A stretch of DNA of 64,000 nucleotides, taken from assembly GCA_032000125.1 (NCBI GenBank), contig DAMALH010000021.1, positions 15,942 to 79,941 on the forward strand, written 5' to 3'. The notes below the pieces were generated by a model. The model did no database searches, was not told where the DNA came from, and saw only the letters and a program-made list of their open reading frames with translations. Source of the DNA: Dryocola sp032000125. Lineage in GTDB: Bacteria; Pseudomonadota; Gammaproteobacteria; Enterobacterales; Enterobacteriaceae. This document shows, one piece after another, positions 50,995 to 60,442 of this stretch. Both the position numbers and the translations under genes were made by a program. Within the stretch, counting starts at the first letter, position 1. Each line of letters begins with the position of its first letter.

Positions 50995-52143
50995 TTACCA
51001 TTCAGCTACTGCGCCATCCGGGTAGCGCCACAGTGGGTTTCTCCAGTCGGTTACGTTTTGGCTACGAGCGATCACCTGCTCTTCGTCGATTTCCACGCCG
51101 AGGCCTGGCTTCATTAACGGCAGGAAGTGTCCGCCATCCATTTTGAAGTCTTCTTTGTTTTTCACAAAATCGAGCAGCTCTGCGCCTTTGTTATAATGAA
51201 TGCCCATACTTTGCTCCTGGAATACCGCGTTGCGGGACACAAAGTCGATGTGCAGACAGGCGGCAAGCGCAATGGGGCCAAGCGGGCAGTGCGGCGCAAG
51301 CGCAACGTCATAAGCCTCTGCCATACCGGCAATCTTGTAGCATTCGGTGATGCCGCCAGCGTGAGAAAGATCGGGCTGAAGAATAGCCAGTCCGCCGGCT
51401 TCCAGCACGCGTTTGAACTCGAAGCGCGAGAACATACGCTCGCCGGCCGCGATAGGAATATGGGTCTGGGCAGCCAGGCGTGGATAGTATTCGGCCTGTT
51501 CCGCCAGCACCGGCTCTTCAATAAACAGCGGACGGTATTGCTCCAGCTCTTTGATCAGCACTTTCGCCATTGGCGCACTAACGCGGCCGTGGAAATCCAG
51601 GCCAAATTCGATTTCGCTGCCGAACGCTTCACGAATTTGAGCTACGGTATTTACGGCGGCATCCACTTTACGGGAGTTATCAATAACGCCCATTTCTTCG
51701 CAGCCGTTTAATTTAAAAGTATCAAAACCGATTTTGCGCAGGGATTTAATACCGTCGATAACTTCTGCCGGACGGTCGCCGCCAACCCAGCTATAGGCTT
51801 TAATTTTATCGCGAACTAATCCACCCATTAATTGCCAGACGGGAGCGTTTAATACCTTGCCTTTAATATCCCACAACGCCTGATCGATGCCTGCAATGGC
51901 GCTCATTAAAATTGGCCCGCCGCGATAAAAACCGCCGCGATACATTACCTGCCATAAATCATTGATACGCGCCGGGTCCTGGCCGATTAAATATTCACTT
52001 AATTCGTGTACCGCTGCCTCAACGCTTTTTGCCCGCCCTTCAATGACCGGCTCGCCCCAGCCGACAACGCCTTCATCGGTTTCAATTTTCAGGAACATCC
52101 AGCGCGGCGGTAAACGGTAGGTGGTCAGTTTGGTAATTTTCAT
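50995..52143 (-). CDS. dgoD: D-galactonate dehydratase DgoD
   Basis: A 382-residue enolase-superfamily acid-sugar dehydratase, nearly identical in recall to E. coli DgoD (MKITKLTTYRLPPRWMFLKIETDEG). Metal ligands lie in FGLDFHGR, FIEEP and AAGER, with the general acid/base His in DFHGR and HCPLGP. It converts D-galactonate to 2-keto-3-deoxygalactonate. The start overlaps the dgoA stop by four bases. Confidence 0.97.
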   Translation of the reverse strand: MKITKLTTYRLPPRWMFLKIETDEGVVGWGEPVIEGRAKSVEAAVHELSEYLIGQDPARINDLWQVMYRGGFYRGGPILMSAIAGIDQALWDIKGKVLNAPVWQLMGGLVRDKIKAYSWVGGDRPAEVIDGIKSLRKIGFDTFKLNGCEEMGVIDNSRKVDAAVNTVAQIREAFGSEIEFGLDFHGRVSAPMAKVLIKELEQYRPLFIEEPVLAEQAEYYPRLAAQTHIPIAAGERMFSRFEFKRVLEAGGLAILQPDLSHAGGITECYKIAGMAEAYDVALAPHCPLGPIALAACLHIDFVSRNAVFQEQSMGIHYNKGAELLDFVKNKEDFKMDGGHFLPLMKPGLGVEIDEEQVIARSQNVTDWRNPLWRYPDGAVAEW

Positions 52144-52760
52144 GCTTGCACGGCCTCTTGATACGCTTTAACAAATGCTTTCGCTTTCTCGATGGTGCGT
52201 TCGATGGGCTGACCCGCACGGTATAAATCGCTGCCGAGGCCGGCGCCCGCACAGCCGGCTTTTAGCCAGAGCGCCAGGTTTTCAGGCGTAACGCCGCCAA
52301 CGGCGAACACGGGAACATCAGCGGGTAATACCGCTTTCAGGGCTTTGATGTAGTCCGGGCCAAAAGAGGAGGATGGGAAAATTTTCAGCGCCTGTGCGCC
52401 CGCGTCCAGCGCGGTAAAGGCTTCAGAAGCTGTAGCACAGCCCGCGCACACCGTCATGCCGCTGGCGACTGCCCGGCGGATCACTTCCGGCTGCGTGTTA
52501 GGCGTGACCACCAGTTTACCGCCCATCCCGGCCAGCTCATCCACCTGCTCCGGCTTGAGCACCGTTCCGGCACCAATCAACGCCCGGCTGCCAAATTCAC
52601 GCACCATCGCCGGAATGCTTTGCTGCCAGTTCAGCGAGTTAAGCGGGATTTCAATCGCGTCAAATCCCGCATCCAGCAGCGCCGAGATGTGTTCATGCGC
52701 TTCTTCCGGGGTGATACCGCGTAAAATTGCGATTAAGGGAAGGCTAGTTTGCCACTGCAT
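52140..52760 (-). CDS. dgoA: 2-dehydro-3-deoxy-6-phosphogalactonate aldolase DgoA
   Basis: A 206-residue class I KDPG/KDPGal aldolase (MQWQTSLPLIAILRGITPEEA; IGAGTVLKPEQV; LKIFPSSSFGPDYIKALKAVLP with the Schiff-base Lys). It splits KDPGal into pyruvate and glyceraldehyde 3-phosphate. ATG 52760 has AAGGAG eight bases upstream and is preferred to the TTG two codons before it. It overlaps the end of dgoK by 17 bases. Confidence 0.97.
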   Translation of the reverse strand: MQWQTSLPLIAILRGITPEEAHEHISALLDAGFDAIEIPLNSLNWQQSIPAMVREFGSRALIGAGTVLKPEQVDELAGMGGKLVVTPNTQPEVIRRAVASGMTVCAGCATASEAFTALDAGAQALKIFPSSSFGPDYIKALKAVLPADVPVFAVGGVTPENLALWLKAGCAGAGLGSDLYRAGQPIERTIEKAKAFVKAYQEAVQA

Positions 52761-53628
52761 TTGCAATACTCCTTATTCCTGCCTGGAATGCCTCGTCGCC
52801 GTCCAGCACGTTCGCCTGATAACCCAGCAGCGACAGCGCTGAGACATAGCGCTGGCTTAACGACGGACTGGCAACAAGGGTGACGGGCTGCTGCTGGCTT
52901 AGCGCGTAATGGCGGGTCATGGTCGCCACTTCGTTGCCAATCAACAGACCGGAAAGAAAATCGCTTACTTCGCTACGGGGCAGTTCGCCCAGCACGTGTG
53001 CCGCCCGCACTTCAAACAGGCGAGGCAGCAAAGCGTTATCGTTAATACCGCGCTCAAGCCCTGCGGAAAAAGCGCGCTGGCTGGCAACCTGCTCCGGCAG
53101 ACCAGCGCCTACCAGCGAGTGGTTGAGCAGGATATGGTGCAGTTCGCCGGTCATCACCGTGCGGAAATCCTGTACCGCATGTTCGTCGGCCTGTACCCAT
53201 TTGCAGTGGGTGCCCGGCATGATGTAAAGCGGGGCCGGGCTGAGGGCTTTCGCCCCCAGAAGCTGCGTTTCTTCGCCGCGCATGACGTTGCAGTTGTCGT
53301 CGCTGCGCACGCTCAGACCGGGAATAATCCAGACATTGTCCAGCACCGGCGTAAGCTGCTGGCTGAAGCTAACAAAGGACGCCGGGCAGGGCAGATAAGG
53401 GGCGATTTTCCAGCCAGCGTTACTGCCCACCATGCCGGCCATCAGTACCGGCGTGTTTTCATCGCGCCAGCCCGCGGTGACTTCATCAAACACCGCCTGC
53501 GGGGATTGGCCATTCAGCCGGGTTACCCCTGCCGTAGCCTGTCGACGGTCAACGCAGACGCCATGCTGATAGTGCCAGGCGCGAAGGTTGGTCGACCCCC
53601 AGTCAATAGCGATGTAGCCTGATGTCAT
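52744..53628 (-). CDS. dgoK: 2-dehydro-3-deoxygalactonokinase DgoK
   Basis: A 294-residue sugar-acid kinase with the phosphate motif IAIDWGSTNLRAW at the N-terminus, and PGTHCKWVQ. It phosphorylates KDGal at C6 with ATP. The ATG overlaps the dgoR stop by four bases. The gene order dgoR-K-A-D-T is that of E. coli. Confidence 0.96.
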   Translation of the reverse strand: MTSGYIAIDWGSTNLRAWHYQHGVCVDRRQATAGVTRLNGQSPQAVFDEVTAGWRDENTPVLMAGMVGSNAGWKIAPYLPCPASFVSFSQQLTPVLDNVWIIPGLSVRSDDNCNVMRGEETQLLGAKALSPAPLYIMPGTHCKWVQADEHAVQDFRTVMTGELHHILLNHSLVGAGLPEQVASQRAFSAGLERGINDNALLPRLFEVRAAHVLGELPRSEVSDFLSGLLIGNEVATMTRHYALSQQQPVTLVASPSLSQRYVSALSLLGYQANVLDGDEAFQAGIRSIANAVAN

Positions 53629-54308
53629 GTGATGTCCTTTAGTCGTTTGGTGGAGCTTGCGATCATGGTTAACGCCGCCTGCTCTGCGGCCTGGCTGTCC
53701 TGGTGCCGTATTGCATCGAACAGCGCTTTATGTTCCGTGAGCGTTTTTGGCATATTTGCCTCATCGCCCATCCAGGTGCGTTCGAAAACGGCGCGCTGCA
53801 GCGAACTTATCGCCACGGTAAGCTGCTGAAGCACGGGGTTATGCACCGATTCCAGCACCGCTTCATGATAGCGAATATCCGCTTCGTTAAAGGCGTCACG
53901 ATCCTGGTTGTGGGCCACCATATCGTTAAGCGCTGCTTCAATTTTTGCCAGATCGCTTGAGGTGGCCCGTTCCGCTGCCCAGCGGGCAATTGCCGGTTCA
54001 ACCAGGTTACGCACTTCGCTCATCGCGCTAATCAGGCGCGGGTCGTAGTCGTTTTCAAGCACCCACTGCAGCACCTCGGTATCGAGGTAATTCCACTGGT
54101 TACGCGAAGCGACAAAAGCACCACGATAGCGTTTCATCTCAATTAACCGCTTCGCCATTAGCGAGCGAAAAACTTCCCGGATGATATTGCGCGACGTTTC
54201 AAACTCATCGCACAGCTCAGCTTCCGCCGGAAGCGCCGCACCGGGCGTGTATTTGCCGCCAACGATCTGTTTGCCAAGCGTCACGATAATGCGGTCGGTC
54301 TTCGTCAT
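53625..54308 (-). CDS. dgoR: GntR/FadR-family repressor DgoR
   Basis: A 227-residue regulator with a GntR helix-turn-helix (PGAALPAEAELCDEFETSRNIIREVFRSLMAKRLIEMKRYRGAFV) and an FCD effector domain, as E. coli DgoR. It represses the dgo operon and is relieved by D-galactonate. ATG 54308 has AGGAG six bases upstream; the frame extends 26 unrelated residues upstream. It is the first gene of its own operon. Confidence 0.96.
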   Translation of the reverse strand: MTKTDRIIVTLGKQIVGGKYTPGAALPAEAELCDEFETSRNIIREVFRSLMAKRLIEMKRYRGAFVASRNQWNYLDTEVLQWVLENDYDPRLISAMSEVRNLVEPAIARWAAERATSSDLAKIEAALNDMVAHNQDRDAFNEADIRYHEAVLESVHNPVLQQLTVAISSLQRAVFERTWMGDEANMPKTLTEHKALFDAIRHQDSQAAEQAALTMIASSTKRLKDIT

Positions 54309-54420
54309 GGTTACTCCTGTATGAAAAGTGGGAATAACCGCTACTTTACCCTGAGCGCCGATAATCACCGCTATTTTGCAGTACAAATGTGAGTTTCACC
54401 TCGCTGCCGACGCCCCATAA

Positions 54421-54450
54421 TGTAGTACAACAAATATATGTTGTACTACA
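54421..54450. promoter_or_regulatory. DgoR operator upstream of the dgo operon
   Basis: TGTAGTACAACA (54421-54432) and TGTTGTACTACA (54439-54450) form a perfect 12-base inverted repeat around AATATA. It lies about 113 bases before the dgoR start. From memory, E. coli DgoR binds an inverted repeat with TTGTA/TACAA cores upstream of dgo, and this is the same type. Confidence 0.9.
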
Positions 54451-54490
54451 ATCTGGATCACAAAATGGACAACTGGCGGCAGAAAGAGAT

Positions 54491-54517
54491 AAAAAAACCC
54501 CGGCTATTCGCCAGGGT
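54491..54517 (-). terminator. Rho-independent terminator of yidA
   Basis: On the minus strand ACCCTGGC and GCCGGGGT (54517-54497) pair in an 8-base stem with one G-T, loop GAATA, followed by a run of six or seven T (54496-54491). It lies 22 bases after the yidA stop, before the DgoR operator. Confidence 0.88.
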
Positions 54518-54539
54518 TATTGATGACCGGGAGGAGAAC

Positions 54540-55352
54540 TCAGTTCAGCACAAACTTCTCAATGGCGTATGCTACGCCGTCTTCAAGGTTGGATTTAGTA
54601 ACGAAATCGCTGACTTCTTTAACTTTATCGATAGCGTTACCCATCGCCACGCCCATACCCGCATACTCCAGCATCGCAATGTCATTTTCCTGATCGCCAA
54701 GCGTCATCACTTCGTCTTGTTTAATGCCCAGTGATTCGGCCAGCGCCTTCACGCCCGTGCCTTTGTTCACTCGCTTGTCGAGAATTTCAAGGAAGTATGG
54801 CGAGCTTTTCAGCAGCGTATAACGTTCGTGTACCTCGTCCGGGATTCTGGCGATGGCTTTATCGAGGATAACCGGATCGTCAATCATCATTACTTTCAGG
54901 TACTGCCCGTTTTTATCCATATTTTCCGGCTCGCAGAAGACCAGCGGGATGTTGGCGATAAAGGATTCATGAACCGTGTAGTAGCTGATATCACGGTTGG
55001 CGGTATAAAGCGTGTAGCGATCGAGCGCGTGGAAGTGGGACCCCACTTCACGAGCAATCTGTTCCAGATAACGATAGTCGTCATAGTTCAGGGCTGTTTG
55101 CGCAACGGTGCTGCCGTCCTGCGCTTTCTGCACCAGCGCGCCGTTATAGGTGATGCAGTAGTCGTTCGGCCTGTCCATGTGCAGTTCTTTAAGGTAGTTC
55201 TCAACGCCTGCAAAAGGACGCCCGGTGCACAACACTACGTTTACGCCGCGCTCGCGAGCGGCGGCAATGGCATTTTTAACCGCAGGGGAAATGGTGTGAT
55301 CCGGCAGCAGAAGCGTGCCGTCCATATCAATCGCAATAAGTTTTATAGGCAT
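54540..55352 (-). CDS. yidA: HAD-family sugar phosphatase YidA
   Basis: A 270-residue Cof-type HAD phosphatase, very close to E. coli YidA. The nucleophile motif is IAIDMDGTLL, followed by a cap domain and the Lys/Asp motif LGDQENDIAM. YidA hydrolyses sugar phosphates such as erythrose 4-phosphate and glucose 1-phosphate. It lies upstream of dgo and downstream of yidB, but is separated from both by terminators. Confidence 0.96.
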   Translation of the reverse strand: MPIKLIAIDMDGTLLLPDHTISPAVKNAIAAARERGVNVVLCTGRPFAGVENYLKELHMDRPNDYCITYNGALVQKAQDGSTVAQTALNYDDYRYLEQIAREVGSHFHALDRYTLYTANRDISYYTVHESFIANIPLVFCEPENMDKNGQYLKVMMIDDPVILDKAIARIPDEVHERYTLLKSSPYFLEILDKRVNKGTGVKALAESLGIKQDEVMTLGDQENDIAMLEYAGMGVAMGNAIDKVKEVSDFVTKSNLEDGVAYAIEKFVLN

Positions 55353-55440
55353 GGTATTTTCTGAGGTAATGAGTTTATTTCATGCTAACGCGATTCCGCG
55401 CACAAAAATAGAGCTACGTTTCGTCCGAAACAGGTCCCTT

Positions 55441-55472
55441 TTTGATAAGAAACGCCACCCGCAGGTGGCGTT
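55441..55472 (-). terminator. Terminator after yidB
   Basis: AACGCCACC (55451-55459) and GGTGGCGTT (55464-55472) form a 9-base perfect stem with a CGCA loop; TTTCTTATC follows on the minus strand. It starts five bases after the yidB stop. Confidence 0.85.
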
Positions 55473-55477
55473 AACGG

Positions 55478-55870
55478 CTAACTGAAGAATTTATCTCGCA
55501 GAAGGTGATACCCCCTGGTCAGCAGATCCTCTTCGTCATGCCTGACTTCGCCTTCAGGCGACAGCGCATCGACTATTTTAGGGAATTGCTCTGAGAGCAG
55601 AATGGCCGCGCTTCCCACATCAATACCAAGCTTTTCAGCAAGGTTGCTGATCGCCGGCGTGCCCAGCACTTCCTGTATCTGTTCAGGGTTAACGCTTTGG
55701 TTGTGCGCGCCGCTCAACCACGAGTTAACCACTTCACCAAAGCCCTTCTGCCGGAACTGTTCAAGTATTGCCAGGATGCCGCCCTGCTCATTTATCCAAC
55801 CCAGAATGACTTTGAATTTTTCGGCATTGCCCCCTCCCATCATGCCGGAAACCTGATCGAATAGGCCCAT
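55478..55870 (-). CDS. yidB: DUF937 protein YidB
   Basis: A 130-residue protein matching E. coli YidB, with the DUF937 pattern (MGLFDQVSGMMGGG...QGGILAILEQFRQKGFGEVVNSWLSGAHNQSVNPEQIQEVLG). Function unknown; the small domain is helical and cytoplasmic. It lies between an oxidoreductase gene and yidA. Confidence 0.95.
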   Translation of the reverse strand: MGLFDQVSGMMGGGNAEKFKVILGWINEQGGILAILEQFRQKGFGEVVNSWLSGAHNQSVNPEQIQEVLGTPAISNLAEKLGIDVGSAAILLSEQFPKIVDALSPEGEVRHDEEDLLTRGYHLLRDKFFS

Positions 55871-55952
55871 GATCGTGTCCTCTTGCGATTACGACGTGTG
55901 CCTTAAAAGTGTAGTTCCTTTCGGCCGCTAAACGCCGTTTTAGCCGCAAGAG

Positions 55953-56978
55953 TTACGCGAGGGTCAACACGATTTTTCCAAAAGCGCCGCGACTGAGATG
56001 GGCCAGCGCCTGAGGCAGCTCTTCGAACGAGTAACACCGGTCGATAACCGGTTTTATGCCGTTGATATCTACGGCTCGAATGAAATCCTCCAGCGCTCGT
56101 CGATGCCCAACGCCGATGCCCTGTATCGTCGGCGATTTCAACAATAAAGGACCTGCGGGAATGGAAATATCGTAACCTTCCAGTACGCCAATCACCGAGA
56201 TTTGGCCATGTATCGCCACCGCGCGAAGGGAATGTGCCAGATTGCTGCCGCCGACCGTCTCAATGATATGGTCAATGCCGCGATCGCCCGTCAGGCCATA
56301 AATCGTCTCCACCCAATCGCCATGCAGGCGATTGATGCCGTGGTCTGCCCCAAGGGCTTTAGCGCGGACCAGCTTATCGTCGCTGCCGGAAGTTACGAAG
56401 ACTTCTGCACCCAGCGTTTTAGCAATCTGCAGGGCAAACAGCGACACGCCGCCGGTGCCCTGCACCAGTACAGACTGTCCGCTGCGTAACGCTCCGCGCT
56501 CCACCAGCGCAAACCATGCCGTAAGCCCGGCACAGGGTAAGGTGCTGGCCTCAGTATCAGTGAGGCTGACGGGTGATGCGCTCAGAGCGTTTTCATTAAG
56601 CACCACGTATTCAGCGAGCATGCCGGGATAAAAACCCCCGGCCGTTTTGTACGGCAGCGTACGAGCATCGCCAGCGGGTTTACCGTCAATCCAGTCGGGT
56701 GTGAAATTTGAGGTTACCCTGTCGCCAGGTTTAAACCGCGTCACGCCCTCGCCCACGCTTTCAATCACGCCCGCCATGTCTGAAGCAGGCGTAAAAGGAA
56801 ATTTCAGCGGGATGGGTACGTTGCCTTCAATCACCATTTTGTCGCGATAATTCAGCGAAACGGCGCCGACTTTTACTCTGACTTCGCCTGCGGCAGGCTG
56901 TGGTACAGCAACAGATTCCAGCGCCAGGCTTTCCGCGCCAACGGCATTCATCGTCCAGCGTTGCATCATCTGAGTCAT
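55953..56978 (-). CDS. NAD(P)-dependent medium-chain dehydrogenase / quinone oxidoreductase-like
   Basis: A 341-residue medium-chain dehydrogenase-fold protein. The nucleotide motif is VQGTGGVSLFALQIAK and the family pattern SLNYRDKMVIEGN and PFTPASDMAGVIESVGEGVTRFKPGDRV is seen. The catalytic zinc Cys and the structural Cys cluster of alcohol dehydrogenases are absent, so it is likely a zinc-free reductase of the quinone-oxidoreductase type. ATG 56978 has GGAG upstream. It is divergent from a LysR regulator. Confidence 0.85.
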   Translation of the reverse strand: MTQMMQRWTMNAVGAESLALESVAVPQPAAGEVRVKVGAVSLNYRDKMVIEGNVPIPLKFPFTPASDMAGVIESVGEGVTRFKPGDRVTSNFTPDWIDGKPAGDARTLPYKTAGGFYPGMLAEYVVLNENALSASPVSLTDTEASTLPCAGLTAWFALVERGALRSGQSVLVQGTGGVSLFALQIAKTLGAEVFVTSGSDDKLVRAKALGADHGINRLHGDWVETIYGLTGDRGIDHIIETVGGSNLAHSLRAVAIHGQISVIGVLEGYDISIPAGPLLLKSPTIQGIGVGHRRALEDFIRAVDINGIKPVIDRCYSFEELPQALAHLSRGAFGKIVLTLA

Positions 56979-57088
56979 CTTTTTCTCCACGTGGTTAGGT
57001 TATCCATCATGCTGTAAAGTGTAACGTTGACCAGGGTTCGCCAGTGGCGATGACTTTTCCCATTATTGATTCCAAAAAGGAAACAAAA

Positions 57089-58003
57089 GTGAGCGAGCAA
57101 TTAAAGGGGATTGCCGTTTTTGTCTGCGCCGTTGAAGCGGGTAGCTTTGCGCTGGCGGCAACGCGGCTGCATCTTTCACGTTCGGCTGTCGGGAAAACCA
57201 TTTCCCGACTGGAAGAGAGGCTGGGCGTCAGGCTCTTTGCGAGAACCACCCGCAGCCTGACGCTCACCGCGGACGGCGCGCTCTTTTACGAACACTGCCT
57301 GCGGGCGCTGGCAGAAATTAAGGCTGCCGAAACGCTGCTCGACAGCGGCAAACAAAGCGTTAGCGGGAGGCTGCGGGTTTCGATGCCGGTGCTGTACGGA
57401 CGAATGTGCGTCGCCCCATTGCTAACGGAATTTGCGAGCGGGTATCCGGATTTAACGCTGGAACTGCTGTTCAGCGACAGGATTGCAGATTTGGCGGAAG
57501 ACAGGCTGGATCTGGTCATCCGTACCGGCAGCCTGCCAGACAGCGACAATCTGGCGGCACGGCGGTTGCGCGTTCACCGAATGATTGCCTGCGCCTCTCC
57601 CTCTTACCTGGAGCAACGCGGCATCCCGTTAACGCCGGAAGATTTGTCGCAGCATAAAGTCATCAACTACACCCGTTCGGGCACGCCGAATCGCTGGACG
57701 ATCCCGGATGAGCACGGCGTCAGGCAAGCTTTCACGCCGGAATCCCATCTGCTGATGGACGATCTGGAGGCCATTGCGCATGCGACAAAGGCCGGATTTG
57801 GCATCGCGATGCTGCCGTGCTGGCTGGTTGATAATGCAATAGCGCAGGGGGAACTGGTAAAGGTGCTGCGGGAAGATAGGGAGAATAGCTATGAAACCCA
57901 TGCGGTGTGGGCGCATTCGCCGCATATGGCGCTAAAGGTACGCCTCGCTATCGACATGCTGGTGAGCAAATTGCCCACCAGCATATCGCTGACTAACGAT
58001 TAG
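57089..58003 (+). CDS. LysR-family transcriptional regulator
   Basis: A 304-residue LysR regulator with a winged helix-turn-helix (FVCAVEAGSFALAATRLHLSRSAVGKTISRLEERLGVRLFARTTRSLTLTADG) and a periplasmic-binding-protein-like effector domain. GTG 57089, with AGGA at eight bases, is preferred to longer frames which cross the divergent promoter. It is divergent from the quinone-oxidoreductase-like gene and probably controls it. Its stop overlaps the gyrB stop by four bases (convergent). Confidence 0.9.
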   Translation: MSEQLKGIAVFVCAVEAGSFALAATRLHLSRSAVGKTISRLEERLGVRLFARTTRSLTLTADGALFYEHCLRALAEIKAAETLLDSGKQSVSGRLRVSMPVLYGRMCVAPLLTEFASGYPDLTLELLFSDRIADLAEDRLDLVIRTGSLPDSDNLAARRLRVHRMIACASPSYLEQRGIPLTPEDLSQHKVINYTRSGTPNRWTIPDEHGVRQAFTPESHLLMDDLEAIAHATKAGFGIAMLPCWLVDNAIAQGELVKVLREDRENSYETHAVWAHSPHMALKVRLAIDMLVSKLPTSISLTND

Positions 58004-60414
58004 ATATCGATGTTCGCCGCTTTCAGGGCGTTTTCTTCGATAAAGGCGCGGCGCGGTTCAACGGCATCCCCCATCAGGGTGGTGAACAACTGATCGGCGG
58101 CAATCGCATCTTTCACGGTAACGCGCAGCATGCGGCGGCTTTCCGGGTCCATGGTGGTTTCCCACAGTTGCTCCGGGTTCATTTCGCCCAGACCTTTGTA
58201 GCGCTGAATAGAAAGCCCGCGACGGGACTCTTTCACCAGCCACTCCAGCGCCTGCTCAAAGCTGGCAATCGGCTGACGACGTTCGCCACGTTCGATAAAC
58301 GCATCTTCTTCGATAAAGTCGCGCAGCTTCTCGCCGAGCGTGCACAGACGGCGATACTCGCCGCCTACCACAAACTCGTGCTCCAGCGGATAGTCGGTAT
58401 CGACACCGTGCGTACGCACGCGAATAACCGGCTCGAAAATGTTCAGCTCGCGGTTTTCACGCACGATGGAGTTCCAGGTGCTGCCGTGCTGCTCTTTTTC
58501 GTTAAGCGTGTTCACCAGCGTGGAAACCCAGTCATTCACTTTGCTTTCGTCAGCCAGATCGGCTTCGGCAAGCGTTGAATGATAAACCAGGTTGTTCAGC
58601 AGGTTGCGCGGATAGCGGCGCTCCATGCGGCCAATCATTTTCACAGACGCGTTGTACTCAGACACCAGCTTTTCAAGCGCTTCGCCAGCAAGGGCCGGTG
58701 CATGAGCGTTGGCGTGCAGCGTTGCGCCGTCCAGCGCGATAGCGATCTGATACTGATCCATCGCTTCATCATCTTTGATGTACTGCTCCTGCTTGCCTTT
58801 CTTCACTTTATAGAGCGGCGGCTGGGCGATGTACACGTGGCCGCGCTCAACGATTTCCGGCATCTGGCGGTAGAAGAAGGTCAGCAGCAGGGTACGGATG
58901 TGCGAACCATCGACGTCCGCATCCGTCATGATAATGATGCTGTGGTAGCGCAGCTTGTCCGGGTTGTATTCATCGCGGCCAATGCCGCAGCCCAGCGCGG
59001 TGATAAGCGTTGCCACTTCCTGAGAGGCGAGCATTTTGTCAAAGCGCGCTTTCTCTACGTTAAGGATTTTACCTTTCAGCGGCAGGATCGCCTGGTTCTT
59101 ACGGTTACGCCCCTGTTTTGCAGAGCCGCCCGCCGAGTCCCCTTCCACCAGGTACAGTTCGGAGTGGGCCGGGTCGCGTTCCTGACAGTCCGCCAGTTTG
59201 CCCGGCAGGCCTGCCAGGTCCAGCGCGCCTTTACGGCGGGTCATTTCACGGGCGCGACGCGCCGCTTCACGGGCACGAGCCGCATCGATAATTTTACCCA
59301 CGACGATTTTCGCATCGGATGGGTTTTCCAGCAGGTATTCAGCCAGCAGTTCGTTCATCTGCTGCTCAACCGCGGATTTCACTTCTGAGGAAACCAGCTT
59401 GTCTTTAGTCTGAGAAGAGAACTTCGGATCCGGCACCTTGACGGAAACCACGGCAATCAGGCCTTCACGGGCATCGTCGCCGGTGGCGCTGACCTTCGCT
59501 TTTTTGCTGTAGCCTTCTTTATCCATGTACGCGTTCAGGGTACGCGTCATCGCCGCACGGAAACCTGCCAGGTGAGTACCACCGTCACGCTGCGGGATGT
59601 TGTTGGTAAAGCAGTAGATATTTTCCTGGAAACCATCGTTCCACTGCAGCGCCACTTCCACACCGATACCGTCTTTTTCCGTGCTGAAATAGAACACGGT
59701 TGGGTGAATCGGGGTTTTGTTTTTGTTGAGGTACTCAACAAAGGCTTTAATGCCGCCTTCGTAGTGGAAGTGATCCTGCTTGCCGTCGCGCTTGTCGATA
59801 AGGCGGATAGAGACGCCGGAGTTCAGGAACGACAGCTCGCGCAGACGCTTGGCCAGGATATCGTATTCAAATTCAACCACGTTGGTGAAGGTTTCATGGC
59901 TTGGCCAGAAACGCACCTGCGTACCGGTCAGATCGGTATCGCCGGTTACCGTCAGCGGCGCCTGCGGCACACCGTGCACATAAGTCTGCTGATGGGTTTT
60001 GCCTTCGCGGCGAATCAGCAGCTCCAGTTTCTGGGACAGGGCGTTAACAACCGAAACCCCTACGCCGTGCAGACCACCGGAAACTTTATAGGAGTTGTCA
60101 TCAAATTTACCGCCTGCGTGCAGGACGGTCATGATGACTTCTGCCGCAGATACGCCCTCTTCCGGGTGAATACCGGTAGGGATGCCGCGGCCGTCATCCG
60201 TTACGGAAACGGAGTTATCGGCATGGATGGTGACCACGATATCTTTACAGTGGCCAGCAAGAGCTTCGTCGATAGCGTTATCCACGACCTCAAATACCAT
60301 GTGGTGCAGACCGGTGCCGTCGTCCGTATCGCCGATATACATGCCCGGGCGTTTACGTACCGCATCCAGCCCCTTAAGGACTTTGATACTGGAGGAGTCA
60401 TAAGAATTCGACAT
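58000..60414 (-). CDS. gyrB: DNA gyrase subunit B
   Basis: An 804-residue type II topoisomerase subunit, the same length as E. coli GyrB. The GHKL ATPase region (VFEVVDNAIDEALAGH, DDGRGIPTGIHPEEG, GGLHGVGVSVVNALS), the transducer and the TOPRIM domain (LVEGDSAGGSAKQGRNRKNQAILPLKGKILNVEK; TDADVDGSHIRTLLLTFFYR) are intact. It introduces negative supercoils with GyrA. ATG 60414 matches the E. coli start, with a TTG one codon upstream rejected. Residues about 605-690, the Gram-negative insert, are visibly less like E. coli. Confidence 0.98.
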   Translation of the reverse strand: MSNSYDSSSIKVLKGLDAVRKRPGMYIGDTDDGTGLHHMVFEVVDNAIDEALAGHCKDIVVTIHADNSVSVTDDGRGIPTGIHPEEGVSAAEVIMTVLHAGGKFDDNSYKVSGGLHGVGVSVVNALSQKLELLIRREGKTHQQTYVHGVPQAPLTVTGDTDLTGTQVRFWPSHETFTNVVEFEYDILAKRLRELSFLNSGVSIRLIDKRDGKQDHFHYEGGIKAFVEYLNKNKTPIHPTVFYFSTEKDGIGVEVALQWNDGFQENIYCFTNNIPQRDGGTHLAGFRAAMTRTLNAYMDKEGYSKKAKVSATGDDAREGLIAVVSVKVPDPKFSSQTKDKLVSSEVKSAVEQQMNELLAEYLLENPSDAKIVVGKIIDAARAREAARRAREMTRRKGALDLAGLPGKLADCQERDPAHSELYLVEGDSAGGSAKQGRNRKNQAILPLKGKILNVEKARFDKMLASQEVATLITALGCGIGRDEYNPDKLRYHSIIIMTDADVDGSHIRTLLLTFFYRQMPEIVERGHVYIAQPPLYKVKKGKQEQYIKDDEAMDQYQIAIALDGATLHANAHAPALAGEALEKLVSEYNASVKMIGRMERRYPRNLLNNLVYHSTLAEADLADESKVNDWVSTLVNTLNEKEQHGSTWNSIVRENRELNIFEPVIRVRTHGVDTDYPLEHEFVVGGEYRRLCTLGEKLRDFIEEDAFIERGERRQPIASFEQALEWLVKESRRGLSIQRYKGLGEMNPEQLWETTMDPESRRMLRVTVKDAIAADQLFTTLMGDAVEPRRAFIEENALKAANIDI

Positions 60415-60442
60415 CAACGTTTCTCGCTCATTTTTTCTTGGG

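Noticed and set aside
54361..54400. Possible CRP site before dgoR (TGTGAGTTTCAC)
   Set aside because: The two half-sites are only three bases apart instead of six, so it does not fit a CRP operator.
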